Positions 22,312-35,345 of a stretch of DNA of 64,000 nt are shown here, in pieces; the stretch's first letter is position 1, and the number at the start of each line of letters is the position of its first letter. Below the pieces are notes generated by a model. It made no database searches and had not been told where the DNA came from. It saw only the letters and a program-made list of their open reading frames with translations. This stretch comes from Alphaproteobacteria bacterium (lineage in GTDB: Bacteria > Pseudomonadota > Alphaproteobacteria > Geminicoccales > Geminicoccaceae), in NCBI GenBank assembly GCA_027045875.1, contig JALUAG010000072.1, positions 62,001-126,000 on the forward strand, in the 5' to 3' direction. A program made the translations under genes and the position numbers.

Positions 22312-22349
22312 CCGCTTCGCGAAACGGCGCTTCGGAGCGCCGCCGGCCG

Positions 22350-24761
<2,412 letters not shown>

Positions 24762-24827
24762 TGTACCTCGCGTTGAGAGCGCGGAAGCCGCCCGACCGGT
24801 GGGGGGTGCGGCGAACTTCCGCGTCAG

Positions 24828-24856
24828 ATGTGGCGCCGACGCGGCGGGGTTTCAAG
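24828..24856 (-). promoter_or_regulatory. Candidate heat-shock (sigma32-like) promoter for lon
   Basis: On the minus strand, CTTGAA (24851-24856) is followed after 17 bases by CCACAT (24828-24833), about 65 bases upstream of the lon ATG. The -35 box is a perfect sigma32 match, but the -10 differs from CCCCAT and the spacing is long. Found by eye. Confidence 0.35.
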
Positions 24857-24858
24857 CA

Positions 24859-24875
24859 GCCGGCACGGAGCCGGC
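24859..24875 (-). terminator. Terminator-like hairpin after clpX
   Basis: A six-base-pair stem (GCCGGC, five-base loop, GCCGGC) lies 14 bases after the clpX stop and upstream of the lon promoter candidate. No U-run follows, so termination is uncertain. Confidence 0.3.
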
Positions 24876-24888
24876 GGCCGGCGCGGGA

Positions 24889-26151
24889 TCAGGAGGCGGA
24901 ACCGACGTCGCTCTTGCGCTCGGCGTAGATCATGAGGGGCTTGACGCGGCCCTCGACCACCTCCCGGTTGACGACGACCTCCTCGACGTCGGACAGGGAG
25001 GGCAGCTCGAACATGGTCTCGAGCAGCACGCCTTCCATGATCGAACGCAGACCGCGGGCCCCGGTGCGGCGCTGGAAGGCCTTGTCGGCGATGGCCTGCA
25101 GCGCGTCCTCGGTGAAGGTCAGCCGCACGTTCTCCATGTCGAACAGCTTCTGGTACTGCTTCACGAGCGCGTTCTTGGGCTCCTTGAGGATCTTGACCAG
25201 CGCATCGATGTCGAGATCCTCGAGGGTGGCGATCACCGGCAGCCGGCCCACGAACTCGGGGATCAGGCCGAAACGGAGCAGATCGTCCGGCTCCACCCCG
25301 CGCAGCAGCTCGCCCGTCGGGCGCTCGTCGGGGCTGCGCACCTCGGCGCCGAAGCCCATCGAATGCTGGCGCGAGCGCTGGGCGATGATCTTCTCGAGCC
25401 CGGCGAAGGCGCCACCGCAGATGAACAGGATGTTGGTGGTGTCGACCTGCAGGAACTCCTGCTGCGGGTGCTTGCGCCCGCCCTGGGGCGGCACCGAGGC
25501 GATGGTCCCCTCGATGATCTTGAGGAGCGCCTGCTGCACCCCTTCGCCGGAGACGTCGCGGGTGATCGAGGGATTCTCGGCCTTGCGGCTGATCTTGTCC
25601 ACCTCGTCGATGTAGACGATGCCCCGCTGCGCCCGCTCGACGTTGTAGTCGGCGGCCTGCAGCAGCTTGAGGATGATGTTCTCGACGTCCTCGCCCACAT
25701 AGCCGGCCTCGGTCAGCGCGGTGGCGTCGGCCATGGTGAAGGGCACGTCGAGGATGCGGGCCAGGGTCTGGGCGAGCAGCGTCTTGCCCGAGCCCGTGGG
25801 GCCGATGAGCAGGATGTTGGACTTGGCGAGCTCGACGTCGGAGCTCTTGGAGCCGTGGGCCAGTCTCTTGTAATGGTTGTGCACGGCCACCGACAGCACG
25901 CGCTTCGCGTGCTCCTGGCCGATCACGTAATCGTCGAGGATGCTCTTGATCTCGGCGGGTGCCGGCACCCCGGCCTTGTTCTTGGCGACGGCGCTCTTGT
26001 TCTCCTCACGGATGATATCCATGCAGAGCTCGACGCATTCGTCGCAGATGAACACGGTCGGGCCGGCGATGAGCTTGCGCACCTCATGCTGGCTCTTGCC
26101 GCAGAAGGAACAGTATAGGGTGTTCTTGCTGTCGCCGCTCGGTTTGCTCAT
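24889..26151 (-). CDS. clpX: ATP-dependent Clp protease ATP-binding subunit ClpX
   Basis: ClpX unfolds substrates and feeds them to ClpP. The 420-residue protein has the N-terminal zinc-binding domain (CSFCG...[10 protein letters not shown]), the Walker [14 protein letters not shown] and Walker [11 protein letters not shown]. It also carries the [12 protein letters not shown] region of ClpX. I chose the ATG at 26151; a GTG two codons earlier is also possible. It lies downstream of tig-clpP on the same strand, with about 190 bases between it and clpP. Confidence 0.97.
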   Translation of the reverse strand: MSKPSGDSKNTLYCSFCGKSQHEVRKLIAGPTVFICDECVELCMDIIREENKSAVAKNKAGVPAPAEIKSILDDYVIGQEHAKRVLSVAVHNHYKRLAHGSKSSDVELAKSNILLIGPTGSGKTLLAQTLARILDVPFTMADATALTEAGYVGEDVENIILKLLQAADYNVERAQRGIVYIDEVDKISRKAENPSITRDVSGEGVQQALLKIIEGTIASVPPQGGRKHPQQEFLQVDTTNILFICGGAFAGLEKIIAQRSRQHSMGFGAEVRSPDERPTGELLRGVEPDDLLRFGLIPEFVGRLPVIATLEDLDIDALVKILKEPKNALVKQYQKLFDMENVRLTFTEDALQAIADKAFQRRTGARGLRSIMEGVLLETMFELPSLSDVEEVVVNREVVEGRVKPLMIYAERKSDVGSAS

Positions 26152-26183
26152 CGCCACTCAGATCCGATGCCGAAAACTAGGGT

Positions 26184-26212
26184 ATGGTAACGGCGTGACC
26201 CTTACGAGACAA
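26184..26212 (-). promoter_or_regulatory. Candidate promoter for clpX
   Basis: On the minus strand, TTGTCT (26207-26212) and TACCAT (26184-26189) are 17 bases apart and lie about 33 bases upstream of the clpX ATG. Each box matches the sigma70 consensus at four of six positions. Confidence 0.35.
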
Positions 26213-26346
26213 CTGGTTATCGAACCGTTACGCGCAAAGGCTCCGCCGCGTTCTCCCGGCGAATGATAAGGTAGGACGCCCGGGCGGGGCTGCAACCGCC
26301 ACTGTTGCCGGGCGGCCACGGTGCGCTGCGGCGGTCGCGGACGGTC

Positions 26347-26976
26347 TCAGCCCTGGTCCTGCGGCTTGGTCGGACGTTTGGCGATGACCTCGTCGATGAG
26401 GCCGAATTCCCTGGCCTCGCCGGCGGTCATGAAGGTGTCGCGCTCCATCTTGGCCTCCACCTCCTCGAGTGGCCGGCCGGTATGCTCGGCGTAGATCTCG
26501 TTCAACCTCCGCTTGAGATTGAGGATCTCGCGGGCATGGATCTCGATGTCGGTGGCCTGCCCCTGGAAGCCGCCCGAAGGCTGATGGGTCATGATGCGGG
26601 CGTGGGGGAGGGCGAAACGCTTGCCCTTGGTGCCGGCGGCCAGCAGCAGCGAGCCCATGCTCGCCGCCTGGCCGATGCAGATGGTGGCGATATCGGGGCG
26701 GATGTACTGCATGGTGTCGTAGATGGCGAGGCCGGAGGTGACGATGCCGCCCGGCGAATTGATGTAGAGGCTGATGTCCTTGTCCGGATTCTCCGCCTCC
26801 AGGAACAGGAGCTGGGCCGTCACCAGGCTCGCCGTGTGGTCGTCGACGGGGCCCATCAGAAAGATGATGCGCTCCTTGAGCATCCGCGAGAAGATGTCGT
26901 AGGCGCGCTCGCCCCGCGGGGTCTGCTCGACCACCATCGGTACCAGCTGGGCCATGATCGGGGTCTCGCTCGTCAT
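26347..26976 (-). CDS. clpP: ATP-dependent Clp protease proteolytic subunit ClpP
   Basis: ClpP is the serine protease chamber of ClpXP. The 209-residue product shows the triad Ser106 in GQAASMGS, His131 in [10 protein letters not shown] and Asp180 in MERDTFM. The length is normal. It lies 27 bases downstream of tig, consistent with a tig-clpP transcript that may extend to clpX. Confidence 0.97.
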   Translation of the reverse strand: MTSETPIMAQLVPMVVEQTPRGERAYDIFSRMLKERIIFLMGPVDDHTASLVTAQLLFLEAENPDKDISLYINSPGGIVTSGLAIYDTMQYIRPDIATICIGQAASMGSLLLAAGTKGKRFALPHARIMTHQPSGGFQGQATDIEIHAREILNLKRRLNEIYAEHTGRPLEEVEAKMERDTFMTAGEAREFGLIDEVIAKRPTKPQDQG

Positions 26977-27003
26977 CCGTCCTCCATCGGCGCGGACGGG
27001 GCC

Positions 27004-28410
27004 TCAGCCCTCGCCCTTGGCACTCTCGGCTGCTTCCACTTCGGCCGCGGCCTTGGCGGCGGCCTTGGCACCCGCGACGGCGTCCTCCTCGTCCTCCGGC
27101 TCCTCGAACAGCTCCTCGACGCTCACCTTCTCGTCGCGGATCCTGGCGAGTTCGAAGATGAAATCCACCACCTTGTCCTCGAACAGGGGGGCGCGGAGCT
27201 GTTCGAGCGCTCCCGGATTGTTGCGGAAGAAATCGAACACCTCGCGCTCGCGGCCCGGATAGCGCTGCGCCTCGCGGATCATCGCCTGCTGCAGCTCGTC
27301 GGCCTCGACCTTGATCTGGTTCCGGTTGCCGATCTCGGAAAGGATCAGGCCGAGACGGACCCGCCGTTCGGCGATGTCGCGATATTCCTTTCGCAGCTCC
27401 TCCTCGGTCTTGCCGGTGTCCTCGAAGCTCGTGCCGGAGCGCTCCATCTCCTCGGTGAGCTGCTTCCAGATGGTGTCGAACTCGAGATCGACCATCCCCT
27501 GCGGCACCTCGAAGGCGTAGGTTTCGGCCAGATGGTCGAGGAGCTGGCGCTTCATCTTCTCGCGCGCCCGCTGCCTGTACTCCTGCTCGAGGCGCTCGCG
27601 GATCGCCTTCTCCAGCTCTTCCAGCTTCTCGAAGCCGTAGGCCTTGGCGAGCTCGTCGTCGATCGCCAGCGGCTTCGGGGCCCGGACCTCCTTCACCGTT
27701 CCCTCGAAGACGAGCTGCCTGCCGGCGAGATCCTTGTTCGGATGGTCCTCGGGAACCGTGAGCTCGAGGCGGAAGCCGTCGCCCGGCCTCTTGCCCACGA
27801 GCCCCTCCTCGAAACCCGGCAGCATGCTTCCCGAACCGATCACCACCGGCAGGTTCTCGGCGGAGCCGCCCTCGAAGGCCTCGCCGTCGCGATAGCCCGT
27901 GAAGTCGATCACCACCTGATCGCCCTCCTGGACGGGGCGGGGCTCCTCCGGCGCCTCGTACTGCCGCTGCGCCTTGGCGAGGTTCTCGAGCGAGCGGCGC
28001 ACCCGCTCCTCGTCGACCTCGGCCGTGTAGCGCACGAGTTCGATGGCCGAGAGATCGACCTCGGGTACCTCCGGCAGGATCTCGAGATCGATGCTGAATT
28101 CGAGATCCTTGCCCTCGTCGAAGGAAGTCACCTCCACCTTGGGACGCAGCGCCGGCTTGAGCTCGTGCTCGTTGATGACCTTGCGCGAGCCCTCCTCCAC
28201 CACCTGCTCCAGGATCTCGCCCAGCACCGACGGGCCGTAGCGCTTGCGCAGGAGCCCGAGCGGCACCTTGCCGGGGCGGAACCCGGGCAGGCGCACCGTC
28301 TTCGCGAGTTCGGCCAGACGCTTTTCGATGCGTTCCTCGATCTCGGCGGCGTCGTAGGTGACCTTGTAGCCCCGCTTGAGGCCCTCCTGGGCGACTTCCT
28401 TGATCTGCAT
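27004..28410 (-). CDS. tig: Trigger factor
   Basis: Trigger factor is the ribosome-bound chaperone and peptidyl-prolyl isomerase. The 468-residue protein has the ribosome-binding loop with the signature LPGFRPGKVPLGLLRKRYG at about residues 39-57. An FKBP-like PPIase domain (GDQVVIDFTGYRDGEAFEGG) and a long helical C-terminal domain follow. The last 30 residues are an acidic, Ala-rich tail. The ATG at 28410 begins the conserved MQIKEV start; the open frame above it reads through the tRNA-Leu gene. Confidence 0.95.
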   Translation of the reverse strand: MQIKEVAQEGLKRGYKVTYDAAEIEERIEKRLAELAKTVRLPGFRPGKVPLGLLRKRYGPSVLGEILEQVVEEGSRKVINEHELKPALRPKVEVTSFDEGKDLEFSIDLEILPEVPEVDLSAIELVRYTAEVDEERVRRSLENLAKAQRQYEAPEEPRPVQEGDQVVIDFTGYRDGEAFEGGSAENLPVVIGSGSMLPGFEEGLVGKRPGDGFRLELTVPEDHPNKDLAGRQLVFEGTVKEVRAPKPLAIDDELAKAYGFEKLEELEKAIRERLEQEYRQRAREKMKRQLLDHLAETYAFEVPQGMVDLEFDTIWKQLTEEMERSGTSFEDTGKTEEELRKEYRDIAERRVRLGLILSEIGNRNQIKVEADELQQAMIREAQRYPGREREVFDFFRNNPGALEQLRAPLFEDKVVDFIFELARIRDEKVSVEELFEEPEDEEDAVAGAKAAAKAAAEVEAAESAKGEG

Positions 28411-28465
28411 GTCCCTGCTCTCGATCGCTCTGGGGGTCCCGCCGCCTGTCCGGCCCGCGGCCCGC

Positions 28466-28550
28466 TGGTGCGGGCGGCGAGACTCGAACTCGCACGGCTC
28501 TCGCCACGGGAACCTAAATCCCGCGTGTCTACCGATTCCACCACGCCCGC
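28466..28550 (-). tRNA. tRNA-Leu (anticodon UAG)
   Basis: An 85-base tRNA lies on the minus strand with a perfect seven-base-pair acceptor stem (GCGGGCG with CGCCCGC) and an encoded CCA end. The anticodon loop TTTAGGT is closed by CGGGA/TCCCG. The long variable arm of class II tRNAs (GTGGCGAGAGCCGT region) and the TTCGAGT T-loop are present. The UAG anticodon reads CUA and other CUN codons. It lies between folC and tig. Confidence 0.95.
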
Positions 28551-28646
28551 GCCGACTGGCGACCACACGGCCGGCGAACCGGGCCTGCTATAGCGCATCG
28601 GGACGAACCGCGCCAACGGTCTTGGCATGGCGTCGGAACGCGCGGT

Positions 28647-29939
28647 TCAGCCGTTGGCACGGAGAACCGTGGCGGCCAGATAGAGCGACCCCGTGATGAG
28701 GACAAGGGCGGGGCCGGCGAGTTCTCGGGCGACGCCCGCGAGGGCCTCTTCGACCCCCGGCGCCGGGCGGGCGGCGAAGCCGAGAGCCGCGAGTTCGCGG
28801 GCCATTTCCGCCGGCTCCTGGCTCAGCGGCTCGTCCGGCACCGGGACGGTGACCACGGTGGCCGCGAGTGGTGCCAGCGGCCGGGCGAAGGCCCGCAGAT
28901 CCTTGGTCCGCAGCATGCCCAGCACGAGATGGATCGGCCGGCCGCGGGCGAGCTCGGGGAGACTGCGGGCGAGCACCTCGCCGGCGGCCGGGTTGTGGCC
29001 GCCATCCAGCCACAGTTCGCTGCCTCCGGGCAGCAGCCGGGCGAGCCGTCCCTCGGTGAGACGCTGCAGCCGCGCCGGCCAGCGGGCGCGGCGGAGACCG
29101 ACGGCGATGGCCGCCGGGGAGGGGGCGAGGTCGCCGAGCGCCCGGGCGGCCGCGATGGCGAGCCCGGCGTTGTCGAGCTGGTGGGGACCGACGAGTGCCG
29201 GCCGCGGCAGGCGCAGGTGGATCCCCTCCTCCCGGTAAAGGATGCCTCCTTCCTCCGCGTCCACCGTCCAGTCGCGGCCGGCGATCCCGAGCGGTGCCAG
29301 AAGATCCCGGCAACGGGCACGGATGACCGCCAGCACCTCCTCCGGTTGCGGGCCGGAGAGCAGCGGCACGCCCGGCTTGACGATACCCGCCTTCTCGCCG
29401 GCGATGGCGGCGAGGGTGCGGCCGAGATGGGCCTCGTGATCGAAGGAGATGGGGCTCATGAGCGTGAGGCGCGGCGCCGGCACCACATTGGTGGCGTCGA
29501 GCCGGCCGCCGAGCCCCGTTTCCAGCAGCAGGACATCGGCCGGCACCCGGGAGAAGGCCAGGAAGGCGGCGGCCGTGGTGATCTCGAAGAAGGTGATCGG
29601 TCCGCCCGCGTTGGCCCGTTCGCATTCGTCCAGCACATCGGCCAGCAGCGGCTCGTCGATGGGTCTGCCGGCGAGCAGGATGCGCTCGTTGAAGCGCACG
29701 AGATGGGGTGAGATGTAGCGATGGACCCGCCGGCCGGCGGCGGTCAGCATCGCATCCAGCATGGCGAGCGTGCTGCCCTTGCCGTTGGTGCCGGCGATGT
29801 GCACCACCGGCGGCAGATGGAGCTCCGGATGGCCGAGACGCGCGAGCAGGCGGCGGATGCGGCCGAGGGAGAGATCGATGCTCTTGGGGTGGAGCGCCTG
29901 CAGCCGAGCGAGGATGAGCTCGCTCGTGAAGCTAGTCAT
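28647..29939 (-). CDS. folC: Folylpolyglutamate synthase / dihydrofolate synthase
   Basis: FolC joins glutamate to dihydropteroate and extends the folate polyglutamate tail. The 430-residue protein has the Mur-ligase type ATP site [15 protein letters not shown], the [13 protein letters not shown] motif, [15 protein letters not shown] and the DGGHNPAA motif in the C-terminal domain. It overlaps accD by eight bases, so it is the last gene of the trpFBA-accD-folC run. Confidence 0.95.
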   Translation of the reverse strand: MTSFTSELILARLQALHPKSIDLSLGRIRRLLARLGHPELHLPPVVHIAGTNGKGSTLAMLDAMLTAAGRRVHRYISPHLVRFNERILLAGRPIDEPLLADVLDECERANAGGPITFFEITTAAAFLAFSRVPADVLLLETGLGGRLDATNVVPAPRLTLMSPISFDHEAHLGRTLAAIAGEKAGIVKPGVPLLSGPQPEEVLAVIRARCRDLLAPLGIAGRDWTVDAEEGGILYREEGIHLRLPRPALVGPHQLDNAGLAIAAARALGDLAPSPAAIAVGLRRARWPARLQRLTEGRLARLLPGGSELWLDGGHNPAAGEVLARSLPELARGRPIHLVLGMLRTKDLRAFARPLAPLAATVVTVPVPDEPLSQEPAEMARELAALGFAARPAPGVEEALAGVARELAGPALVLITGSLYLAATVLRANG

Positions 29940-30882
29940 CCGCCGCCTCGCGCAGCTCCGCCACGGGTTCGGCGGCCTCCTCGGCGAGCTCGCGGGCGGG
30001 CTCGGGCTGCGGCTCCTCGTAGGCCACCCGCGGCCGCATGAGGAGACCGATCACCCGTTCGAGGGTGGCGCGCAGCTCGAAACGGTGCACCACCATGTCG
30101 ACCATGCCGTGCTCGAGCAGGTACTCCGCCCGCTGGAAGCCTTCCGGCAGCTTCTCGCGGATGGTCTGCTCGATCACCCGGCTGCCGGCGAAGCCGATCA
30201 CCGCGCCCGGTTCGGCGATGTGGATATCGCCGAGCATGGCGAAGGAGGCGGTGACGCCGCCGGTGGTGGGGTCGGTGAGCACCACGATGTAGGGCAGGCC
30301 CGCTTCCTTGAGCTCCTGGATGGCGACGGTGGTGCGTGCCATCTGCATGAGCGACACCGCGCCCTCCTGCATGCGGGCGCCCCCGGAGGCGGTGAAGGCG
30401 ACGAAGGCCGCGCGCCTGCGGATGGCCTCGCGGGCGGCGCTGACGAACCCCTCCCCCACGGCCGCCCCCATCGAGCCGCCCATGAAGGCGAAGTTCATCA
30501 CCGCGCACACCACCGGCACATCGCCCAGCATGCCGGCCGCGGCCTCGAGGGCGTCCTGGGCCTTGGTCCGCGCCTGGGCCTCCTTGAGACGGTCGGTGTA
30601 GCGCTTGAGATCGCGGAACTTGAGGGGATCCACCGGCGCCTTGGGCATCGCCAGCGGCTCGTAGCCGTCCTCCCCGAACAGGCTGCGGAAGCGGTACTCG
30701 GGTCCCACCCGCATGTGATGGTTGCAGTGGGGGCAGACCCGCTGGTTGGCCTCGAGATCGCGATGGAAGATCATCCGCTCGCAGGCCGGGCACTGGTTCC
30801 AGAGGTTCTCCGGCACCTCGACCCGGTTGCGCTCGACGAGGGCCCGGATACGCGGACGGACGTAGTTGGTGAGCCAGTTCAC
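29932..30882 (-). CDS. accD: Acetyl-CoA carboxylase carboxyltransferase subunit beta
   Basis: AccD with AccA transfers the carboxyl group from biotin to acetyl-CoA, the first step of fatty-acid synthesis. The 316-residue product has the N-terminal zinc ribbon (CPACERMIF...VCPHCNHHM) and the crotonase-like carboxyltransferase core with [19 protein letters not shown] and [11 protein letters not shown]. The C-terminal 35 residues are a Glu/Ala-rich extension. Its ATG overlaps the trpA stop by four bases. Confidence 0.96.
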   Translation of the reverse strand: MNWLTNYVRPRIRALVERNRVEVPENLWNQCPACERMIFHRDLEANQRVCPHCNHHMRVGPEYRFRSLFGEDGYEPLAMPKAPVDPLKFRDLKRYTDRLKEAQARTKAQDALEAAAGMLGDVPVVCAVMNFAFMGGSMGAAVGEGFVSAAREAIRRRAAFVAFTASGGARMQEGAVSLMQMARTTVAIQELKEAGLPYIVVLTDPTTGGVTASFAMLGDIHIAEPGAVIGFAGSRVIEQTIREKLPEGFQRAEYLLEHGMVDMVVHRFELRATLERVIGLLMRPRVAYEEPQPEPARELAEEAAEPVAELREAADD

Positions 30883-31709
30883 GAGCGGTTCACTCCGGCT
30901 ATGGCCTCGGCCAGGGCGCGCACCCGCGCGAGCACGGCGGGGACGAGCTCCGGGGTGGCACGACCTTCGGAATCGAGATGGCGGGCGACGAGATCGACCA
31001 GTGCCGAACCCACGACGGCGGCATCGGCATGGCGGGCGATCTCCGCCGCCTGCGCCGGCTCGCGGATGCCGAAGCCCACGGCGATGGGGAGATCGGTATG
31101 GCGGCGGATGCGGGCCACCGCCTCGCCCACCTGCGTCGCGACCGGCGCGGCGCCGCCGGTGATGCCGGTGATCGAGACATAGTAGAGAAAGCCCGAGCCG
31201 TTCGCGAGCACCCGCGGCAGGCGGGCGTCGTCGGTGGTGGGCGTCGCGAGACGGATGAAGGCGAGGCCGCGCTCGCGGGCGGGCAGGCAGAGCTCGGCGT
31301 CTTCCTCGGGCGGCAGATCGACGATGATCAGCCCGTCCACCCCCGCGGCACGGGCGTCGTCGAGGAACCGCAGGGGGCCGTAGTTCCAGATCGGGTTGTA
31401 GTAGCCCATGAGCACGATCGGCGTGTCCGGGTCGCGCTCGCGGAAACGGCGCACCAGCGGCAGGATGTGGCGCAGCTTGGCGCCGGCTTCGAGGGCGCGC
31501 AGATTGCCCGCCTGGATGGACGGCCCGTCGGCCATCGGATCCGAAAACGGCATGCCGATCTCGATGATGTCCGCGCCCGCCTCCGGCAGGCCGGCCAGCA
31601 GCGTCTCGAAGGTCGCCATGTCGGGATCGCCGGCCACCAAGAAGGTGACGAGGCCGGCCCGTCCCTGCGCCCGCAGCGCCGCGAAGCGCGCCTCGATGCG
31701 TCCGCTCAC
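30879..31709 (-). CDS. trpA: Tryptophan synthase alpha chain
   Basis: TrpA cleaves indole-3-glycerol phosphate and channels indole to TrpB. The 276-residue TIM barrel has the catalytic Glu in [17 protein letters not shown], the catalytic Asp in [11 protein letters not shown], and the phosphate-binding [10 protein letters not shown]. The start is a GTG that overlaps the trpB stop by four bases; the longer open frame upstream is spurious. Confidence 0.96.
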   Translation of the reverse strand: MSGRIEARFAALRAQGRAGLVTFLVAGDPDMATFETLLAGLPEAGADIIEIGMPFSDPMADGPSIQAGNLRALEAGAKLRHILPLVRRFRERDPDTPIVLMGYYNPIWNYGPLRFLDDARAAGVDGLIIVDLPPEEDAELCLPARERGLAFIRLATPTTDDARLPRVLANGSGFLYYVSITGITGGAAPVATQVGEAVARIRRHTDLPIAVGFGIREPAQAAEIARHADAAVVGSALVDLVARHLDSEGRATPELVPAVLARVRALAEAIAGVNRS

Positions 31710-32920
31710 AGCCGCACCCCCATGGCCTCGGCGACGGTGTAGATGTCCTTGTCGCCGCGCCCGCAGAGGTTCATGACGACGATCTCGTCCCGCGACAGGC
31801 CGGGCGCCAGGCGGATCACCTCGGCCAGGGCATGGGCGGGCTCCAGTGCCGGCAGGATGCCCTCGAGCCGCGAGCAGAGGGCGAAGGCGTCGAGCGCCTC
31901 GCGATCGGTGACCGCGGTCACCTCGATCCGTCCCATGTCCCTGAGCCAGGCGTGTTCGGGGCCGACGCCCGGATAGTCGAGTCCGGCGGAGATGGAATGC
32001 GGCTCGACGATCTGCCCGTCGTCGTCCTGCATGAGATAGGAACGCGAGCCGTGCAGGACACCGGGGCGACCGGCGGTCATGGCGGCGGCGTGCTTTCCCG
32101 TCTCGATGCCGAGGCCGGCGGCCTCGACGGCGATGATGCGCACCCCCTCGTCGTCGAGGAAGGGATGAAAGAGGCCCATGGCGTTGGAGCCACCACCCAC
32201 CGCCGCCACCAGCACGTCCGGCAGACGCCCCTCCTTCTCCAGGATCTGGCGCCGCGTCTCCTCGCCGATCACCGACTGGAAATCGCGCACCATCGCCGGG
32301 TAGGGGTGCGGGCCGGCCACCGAGCCGATGAGATAGAAGGTGTTCTCGACGTTGGTGACCCAGTCGCGCAGGGCCTCGTTCATGGCGTCCTTGAGGGTCC
32401 TCGAGCCCGAGCTCACGGGCCGCACCTCGGCACCCAGAAGACGCATGCGGAAGACGTTCGGCTGCTGGCGTTCGATGTCCCGCTCGCCCATGTAGACGAC
32501 GCATTCCATCCCGAAGCGGGCGGCCACGGTGGCGGTCGCCACGCCGTGCTGTCCGGCTCCGGTCTCGGCAATGATGCGGGTCTTGCCCATGCGGCGGGCG
32601 AGCAGGATCTGGCCGATGCAGTTGTTGATCTTGTGGGCGCCGGTGTGGTTGAGCTCGTCGCGTTTGAAGTAGATCCGCGCACCGCCCAGGTGTTCGGTCA
32701 GCCGCTCGGCGAAGTAGAGCGGTGAGGGGCGCCCCACATAGTCCCGGAACCAGCCCTCCAGCTCGGCCCGGAAGGCCGGATCGGCTCTCGCCTCCTGCCA
32801 GGCGCGTTCGAGATCGAGGATGAGCGGCATCAGGGTCTCGGCGACGAAGCGGCCGCCGTAGATGCCGAAATGGCCGTTCTCGTCCGGCCCGGCTCGCAAA
32901 CTGTTGGGTCTCGCGGTCAC
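31706..32920 (-). CDS. trpB: Tryptophan synthase beta chain
   Basis: TrpB condenses indole and serine with pyridoxal phosphate. The 404-residue protein has the PLP lysine in [15 protein letters not shown], the phosphate-binding [13 protein letters not shown] loop and [12 protein letters not shown]. The GTG start at 32920 overlaps the trpF stop by four bases and gives the normal N-terminus with [13 protein letters not shown]. Confidence 0.97.
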   Translation of the reverse strand: MTARPNSLRAGPDENGHFGIYGGRFVAETLMPLILDLERAWQEARADPAFRAELEGWFRDYVGRPSPLYFAERLTEHLGGARIYFKRDELNHTGAHKINNCIGQILLARRMGKTRIIAETGAGQHGVATATVAARFGMECVVYMGERDIERQQPNVFRMRLLGAEVRPVSSGSRTLKDAMNEALRDWVTNVENTFYLIGSVAGPHPYPAMVRDFQSVIGEETRRQILEKEGRLPDVLVAAVGGGSNAMGLFHPFLDDEGVRIIAVEAAGLGIETGKHAAAMTAGRPGVLHGSRSYLMQDDDGQIVEPHSISAGLDYPGVGPEHAWLRDMGRIEVTAVTDREALDAFALCSRLEGILPALEPAHALAEVIRLAPGLSRDEIVVMNLCGRGDKDIYTVAEAMGVRL

Positions 32921-33597
32921 GTCGTTCGCTCCGGGGTCGGCACCCCTGGTTGCCGATCGAGGCTGCGGGCACGCCGGAGAAAGGCCCGGATCCTGGCCGG
33001 ATCCTTGACCCCGGGCGCCTTCTCGACGCCCGAGGAGACATCGACGATCCGGGCGCCCGTCCGCCGCAGCGCCTCGCCAAGATTGTTCACATCGAGTCCC
33101 CCTGCAAGGATCCAGGGCCGGTTCGGGGCGGCACCCGCCAGCAGGTCCCAGTCGAACCGCTCGGCATTGCCGCCGGGCAGCGCCCCCGCCCGCCGCGGCG
33201 GCGGCGCGTCGAACAGGAACATGTCGGCCACCGTCCCGAAAGCGGCGCATGCGTCGAGATCTTCCGCCCGCGCGACCCGGAGCGCCTTGATCAGCGCGAG
33301 GCCGAAACGCGCCTTCAGGGCCGCCAGACGCTCCGGCGTCTCGCGGCCGTGGAGCTGCAGACAGTCGAGGGCGCCGGCGGCGAGCACCCGTGCGATCTCC
33401 TCCTCCGCCGGATCGACGAACACGCCGACGCATTTGGGGCCGGCGGGGACCGCCGCCCGCAGCTCGGCGAACTTTGCCGGGGTGAGGGCGCGCGGCGAGG
33501 GCGGATAGAAGACGAAACCGAGATAGGCCGCGCCCTCGGCGGCGGCGACCGCGATCGCCTCGGAGTCGGTGAGACCGCAGATCTTGACGGCGACCAT
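32917..33597 (-). CDS. trpF: Phosphoribosylanthranilate isomerase
   Basis: TrpF catalyses the Amadori rearrangement of phosphoribosylanthranilate. The 226-residue barrel has [12 protein letters not shown] with the catalytic Cys, [12 protein letters not shown], the Asp in FLFDAPPP, and [16 protein letters not shown]. It is coupled to trpB by a four-base overlap and follows pyrF by a single base. Confidence 0.95.
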   Translation of the reverse strand: MVAVKICGLTDSEAIAVAAAEGAAYLGFVFYPPSPRALTPAKFAELRAAVPAGPKCVGVFVDPAEEEIARVLAAGALDCLQLHGRETPERLAALKARFGLALIKALRVARAEDLDACAAFGTVADMFLFDAPPPRRAGALPGGNAERFDWDLLAGAAPNRPWILAGGLDVNNLGEALRRTGARIVDVSSGVEKAPGVKDPARIRAFLRRARSLDRQPGVPTPERTT

Positions 33598-33598
33598 C

Positions 33599-34315
33599 TC
33601 AGGCGGCCTCCCCGAGCTCGCGGAGGAGCGCCGCGGCCGCCGCGGCGGGATCGGGCGCGGCGGTGATCGGCCGTCCGACGACGAGGTAGTCGGCGCCCGC
33701 GGCGAGGGCCGCCGCCGCCGTCGTGGTGCGCTTCTGGTCGTCGGCGCCCGCCGGACCGCTCCGGATACCCGGCACCACGAGCAGCGGATCGGGGCCGAAG
33801 CGGGCGCGAAGCGGCGCCACCTCGAGGGGCGAGCAGACGAGCCCGTCGATGCCCGCGGCGAGCGCCGTCTCGGCGAGCCTCGTCACCTGGTCGGTCACCG
33901 AACCGGTCATCCCCATCCGCTCGAGGTCCCGGCGTTCGAGACTGGTCAGCACCGTCACCGCGAGCAGGCGCAGCCGGCTTCCGCACCCGTCGCGGGCCTC
34001 GCGGGCGGCCCGCAGCATGGCCTCGCCGCCGCTGGCGTGGAGGGTGGTCATGGTCACCGGCAGGCGCGCGATCGCCCCTACCGCGCCGGCGACGGTGTTC
34101 GGGATGTCGTGGAGCTTGAGATCGAGGAAGAGCGGCATCCCCTCGCCCGCGACCGCCCGCACCCCCTCGGGGCCGTTGGCGACGAAGAACTCGAGCCCCA
34201 GCTTGAGCCCGCCCACCCGCTCGCGCAGCCGGCGGGCGAGGGAAAGCGTCTCTGCCCGGGCGGCACGGTCGAGCGCGCAGAAGATCGGGTTGACGGGTGG
34301 TCGTTCGAGGGCCAA
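33599..34315 (-). CDS. pyrF: Orotidine 5'-phosphate decarboxylase
   Basis: PyrF makes UMP from OMP, the last step of pyrimidine synthesis. The 238-residue product has the catalytic Lys/Asp array FLDLKLHDIPNTV and ends with the phosphate site YLVVGRPITAAPDP. I chose the TTG at 34315 (preceded by GGAACG), which gives the usual short lead-in to NPIFCALD. The open frame further up overlaps the next gene's end. It lies in the same run as the trp genes. Confidence 0.93.
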   Translation of the reverse strand: MALERPPVNPIFCALDRAARAETLSLARRLRERVGGLKLGLEFFVANGPEGVRAVAGEGMPLFLDLKLHDIPNTVAGAVGAIARLPVTMTTLHASGGEAMLRAAREARDGCGSRLRLLAVTVLTSLERRDLERMGMTGSVTDQVTRLAETALAAGIDGLVCSPLEVAPLRARFGPDPLLVVPGIRSGPAGADDQKRTTTAAAALAAGADYLVVGRPITAAPDPAAAAAALLRELGEAA

Positions 34316-34391
34316 GGGATCGGGCGTTCCGGCTGTTTGCCGCTGGCAGCGGCTTATAGCAGATGCGGCAGGCGAGGCAAAATCGGCACCG

Positions 34392-35336
34392 CTATCCGAG
34401 CCGGGCGGCGACCAGGGCCGCCGCCGCCAGATCCTCGATGGCGGAGCCCACGGATTTGAAGACGGTGATCTCCCGAGCATCGCGCCGCCCCGGAACCCGC
34501 CCCTGGCACAGGCCGTAGAGGTCGCCGCGGATGCGCTCGCGGGAAAGCGCGCCGCTCGCAATGGCGAGGAGAATGTCCCCCGCCTCGGCGAGCGCCCCGG
34601 CCATGGTGTCCAGGTAGACGGCGGCGCGGCGCAGGAGCGCGTCGTCGCTCTCCCGCATGTCCGGCCGGAAGGCGCCGACGAGATCGACGTGGGTGCCGGG
34701 GCGTACCCGCTCGCCGGGCACGAGGGGCGTGCGGCTCATGGTGGCGCAGGATACGATGTCGGCTTCCTCGATGGCGGCCAGCCGGTCCTCGACGGCACGG
34801 GCCTCGAACCCCTCCCCGGCGAGGGTGGCGGCGAGCTCGCGGGCGCGCTCGGCGGTGCGGTTCCACACCGTGATCCGGCGCAGCGGGCGTACGGCGGCGT
34901 GCGCCCGCACGAGATGGGGCGCCAAGGCCCCGGCCCCGATCACGAGCAGGCTGCTCGCGTCCTCGCGGGCGAGGAACCGCGCCGCCAGCGCCGATGCGGC
35001 GGCGGTACGCCGCAGGGTGAGGGCGGTGCCGTCCATGAGCGCGCGCGGTTCGCCGCTGCGGCCGTCGAACAGCAGATAGACCGCCTGCACGCTGGGCCGA
35101 CCGGTCACCCGTTCGTTGTCCGGGAAGACGGTCACCAGCTTGACGCCGATCTCGCGATCCGGCCGCCAGGCCGGCATCAGCAGGAGGGTCGCGGGTTCGG
35201 CCCCGCCCCGCGGGATCTCGTGATGGTGTCGGACGGGCGCCTCGATGCCGGCGGCGAACACCTCCCGCAGCGCCTCGATCAGCGACGGGTAGGGCAGGGC
35301 ACGATCGACCGCGTCGCGATCGAAGAAGGCGGGCAT
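34392..35336 (-). CDS. Ornithine cyclodeaminase / mu-crystallin family protein
   Basis: This 314-residue protein has the OCD/mu-crystallin NAD-binding domain with the dinucleotide motif LLVIGAGALAPHLVRAH and downstream VWNRTAERARELA. The N-terminal dimerisation region carries GVKLVTVFPDNERVTGRPSVQA and LMDGTALTLRRTAAASALA. Members reduce cyclic imines, deaminate ornithine or act as alanine dehydrogenases, and the sequence does not say which. It sits between pyrF and the LapA-like gene on one strand, probably cotranscribed. Confidence 0.85.
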   Translation of the reverse strand: MPAFFDRDAVDRALPYPSLIEALREVFAAGIEAPVRHHHEIPRGGAEPATLLLMPAWRPDREIGVKLVTVFPDNERVTGRPSVQAVYLLFDGRSGEPRALMDGTALTLRRTAAASALAARFLAREDASSLLVIGAGALAPHLVRAHAAVRPLRRITVWNRTAERARELAATLAGEGFEARAVEDRLAAIEEADIVSCATMSRTPLVPGERVRPGTHVDLVGAFRPDMRESDDALLRRAAVYLDTMAGALAEAGDILLAIASGALSRERIRGDLYGLCQGRVPGRRDAREITVFKSVGSAIEDLAAAALVAARLG

Positions 35337-35345
35337 CGGCCGCCC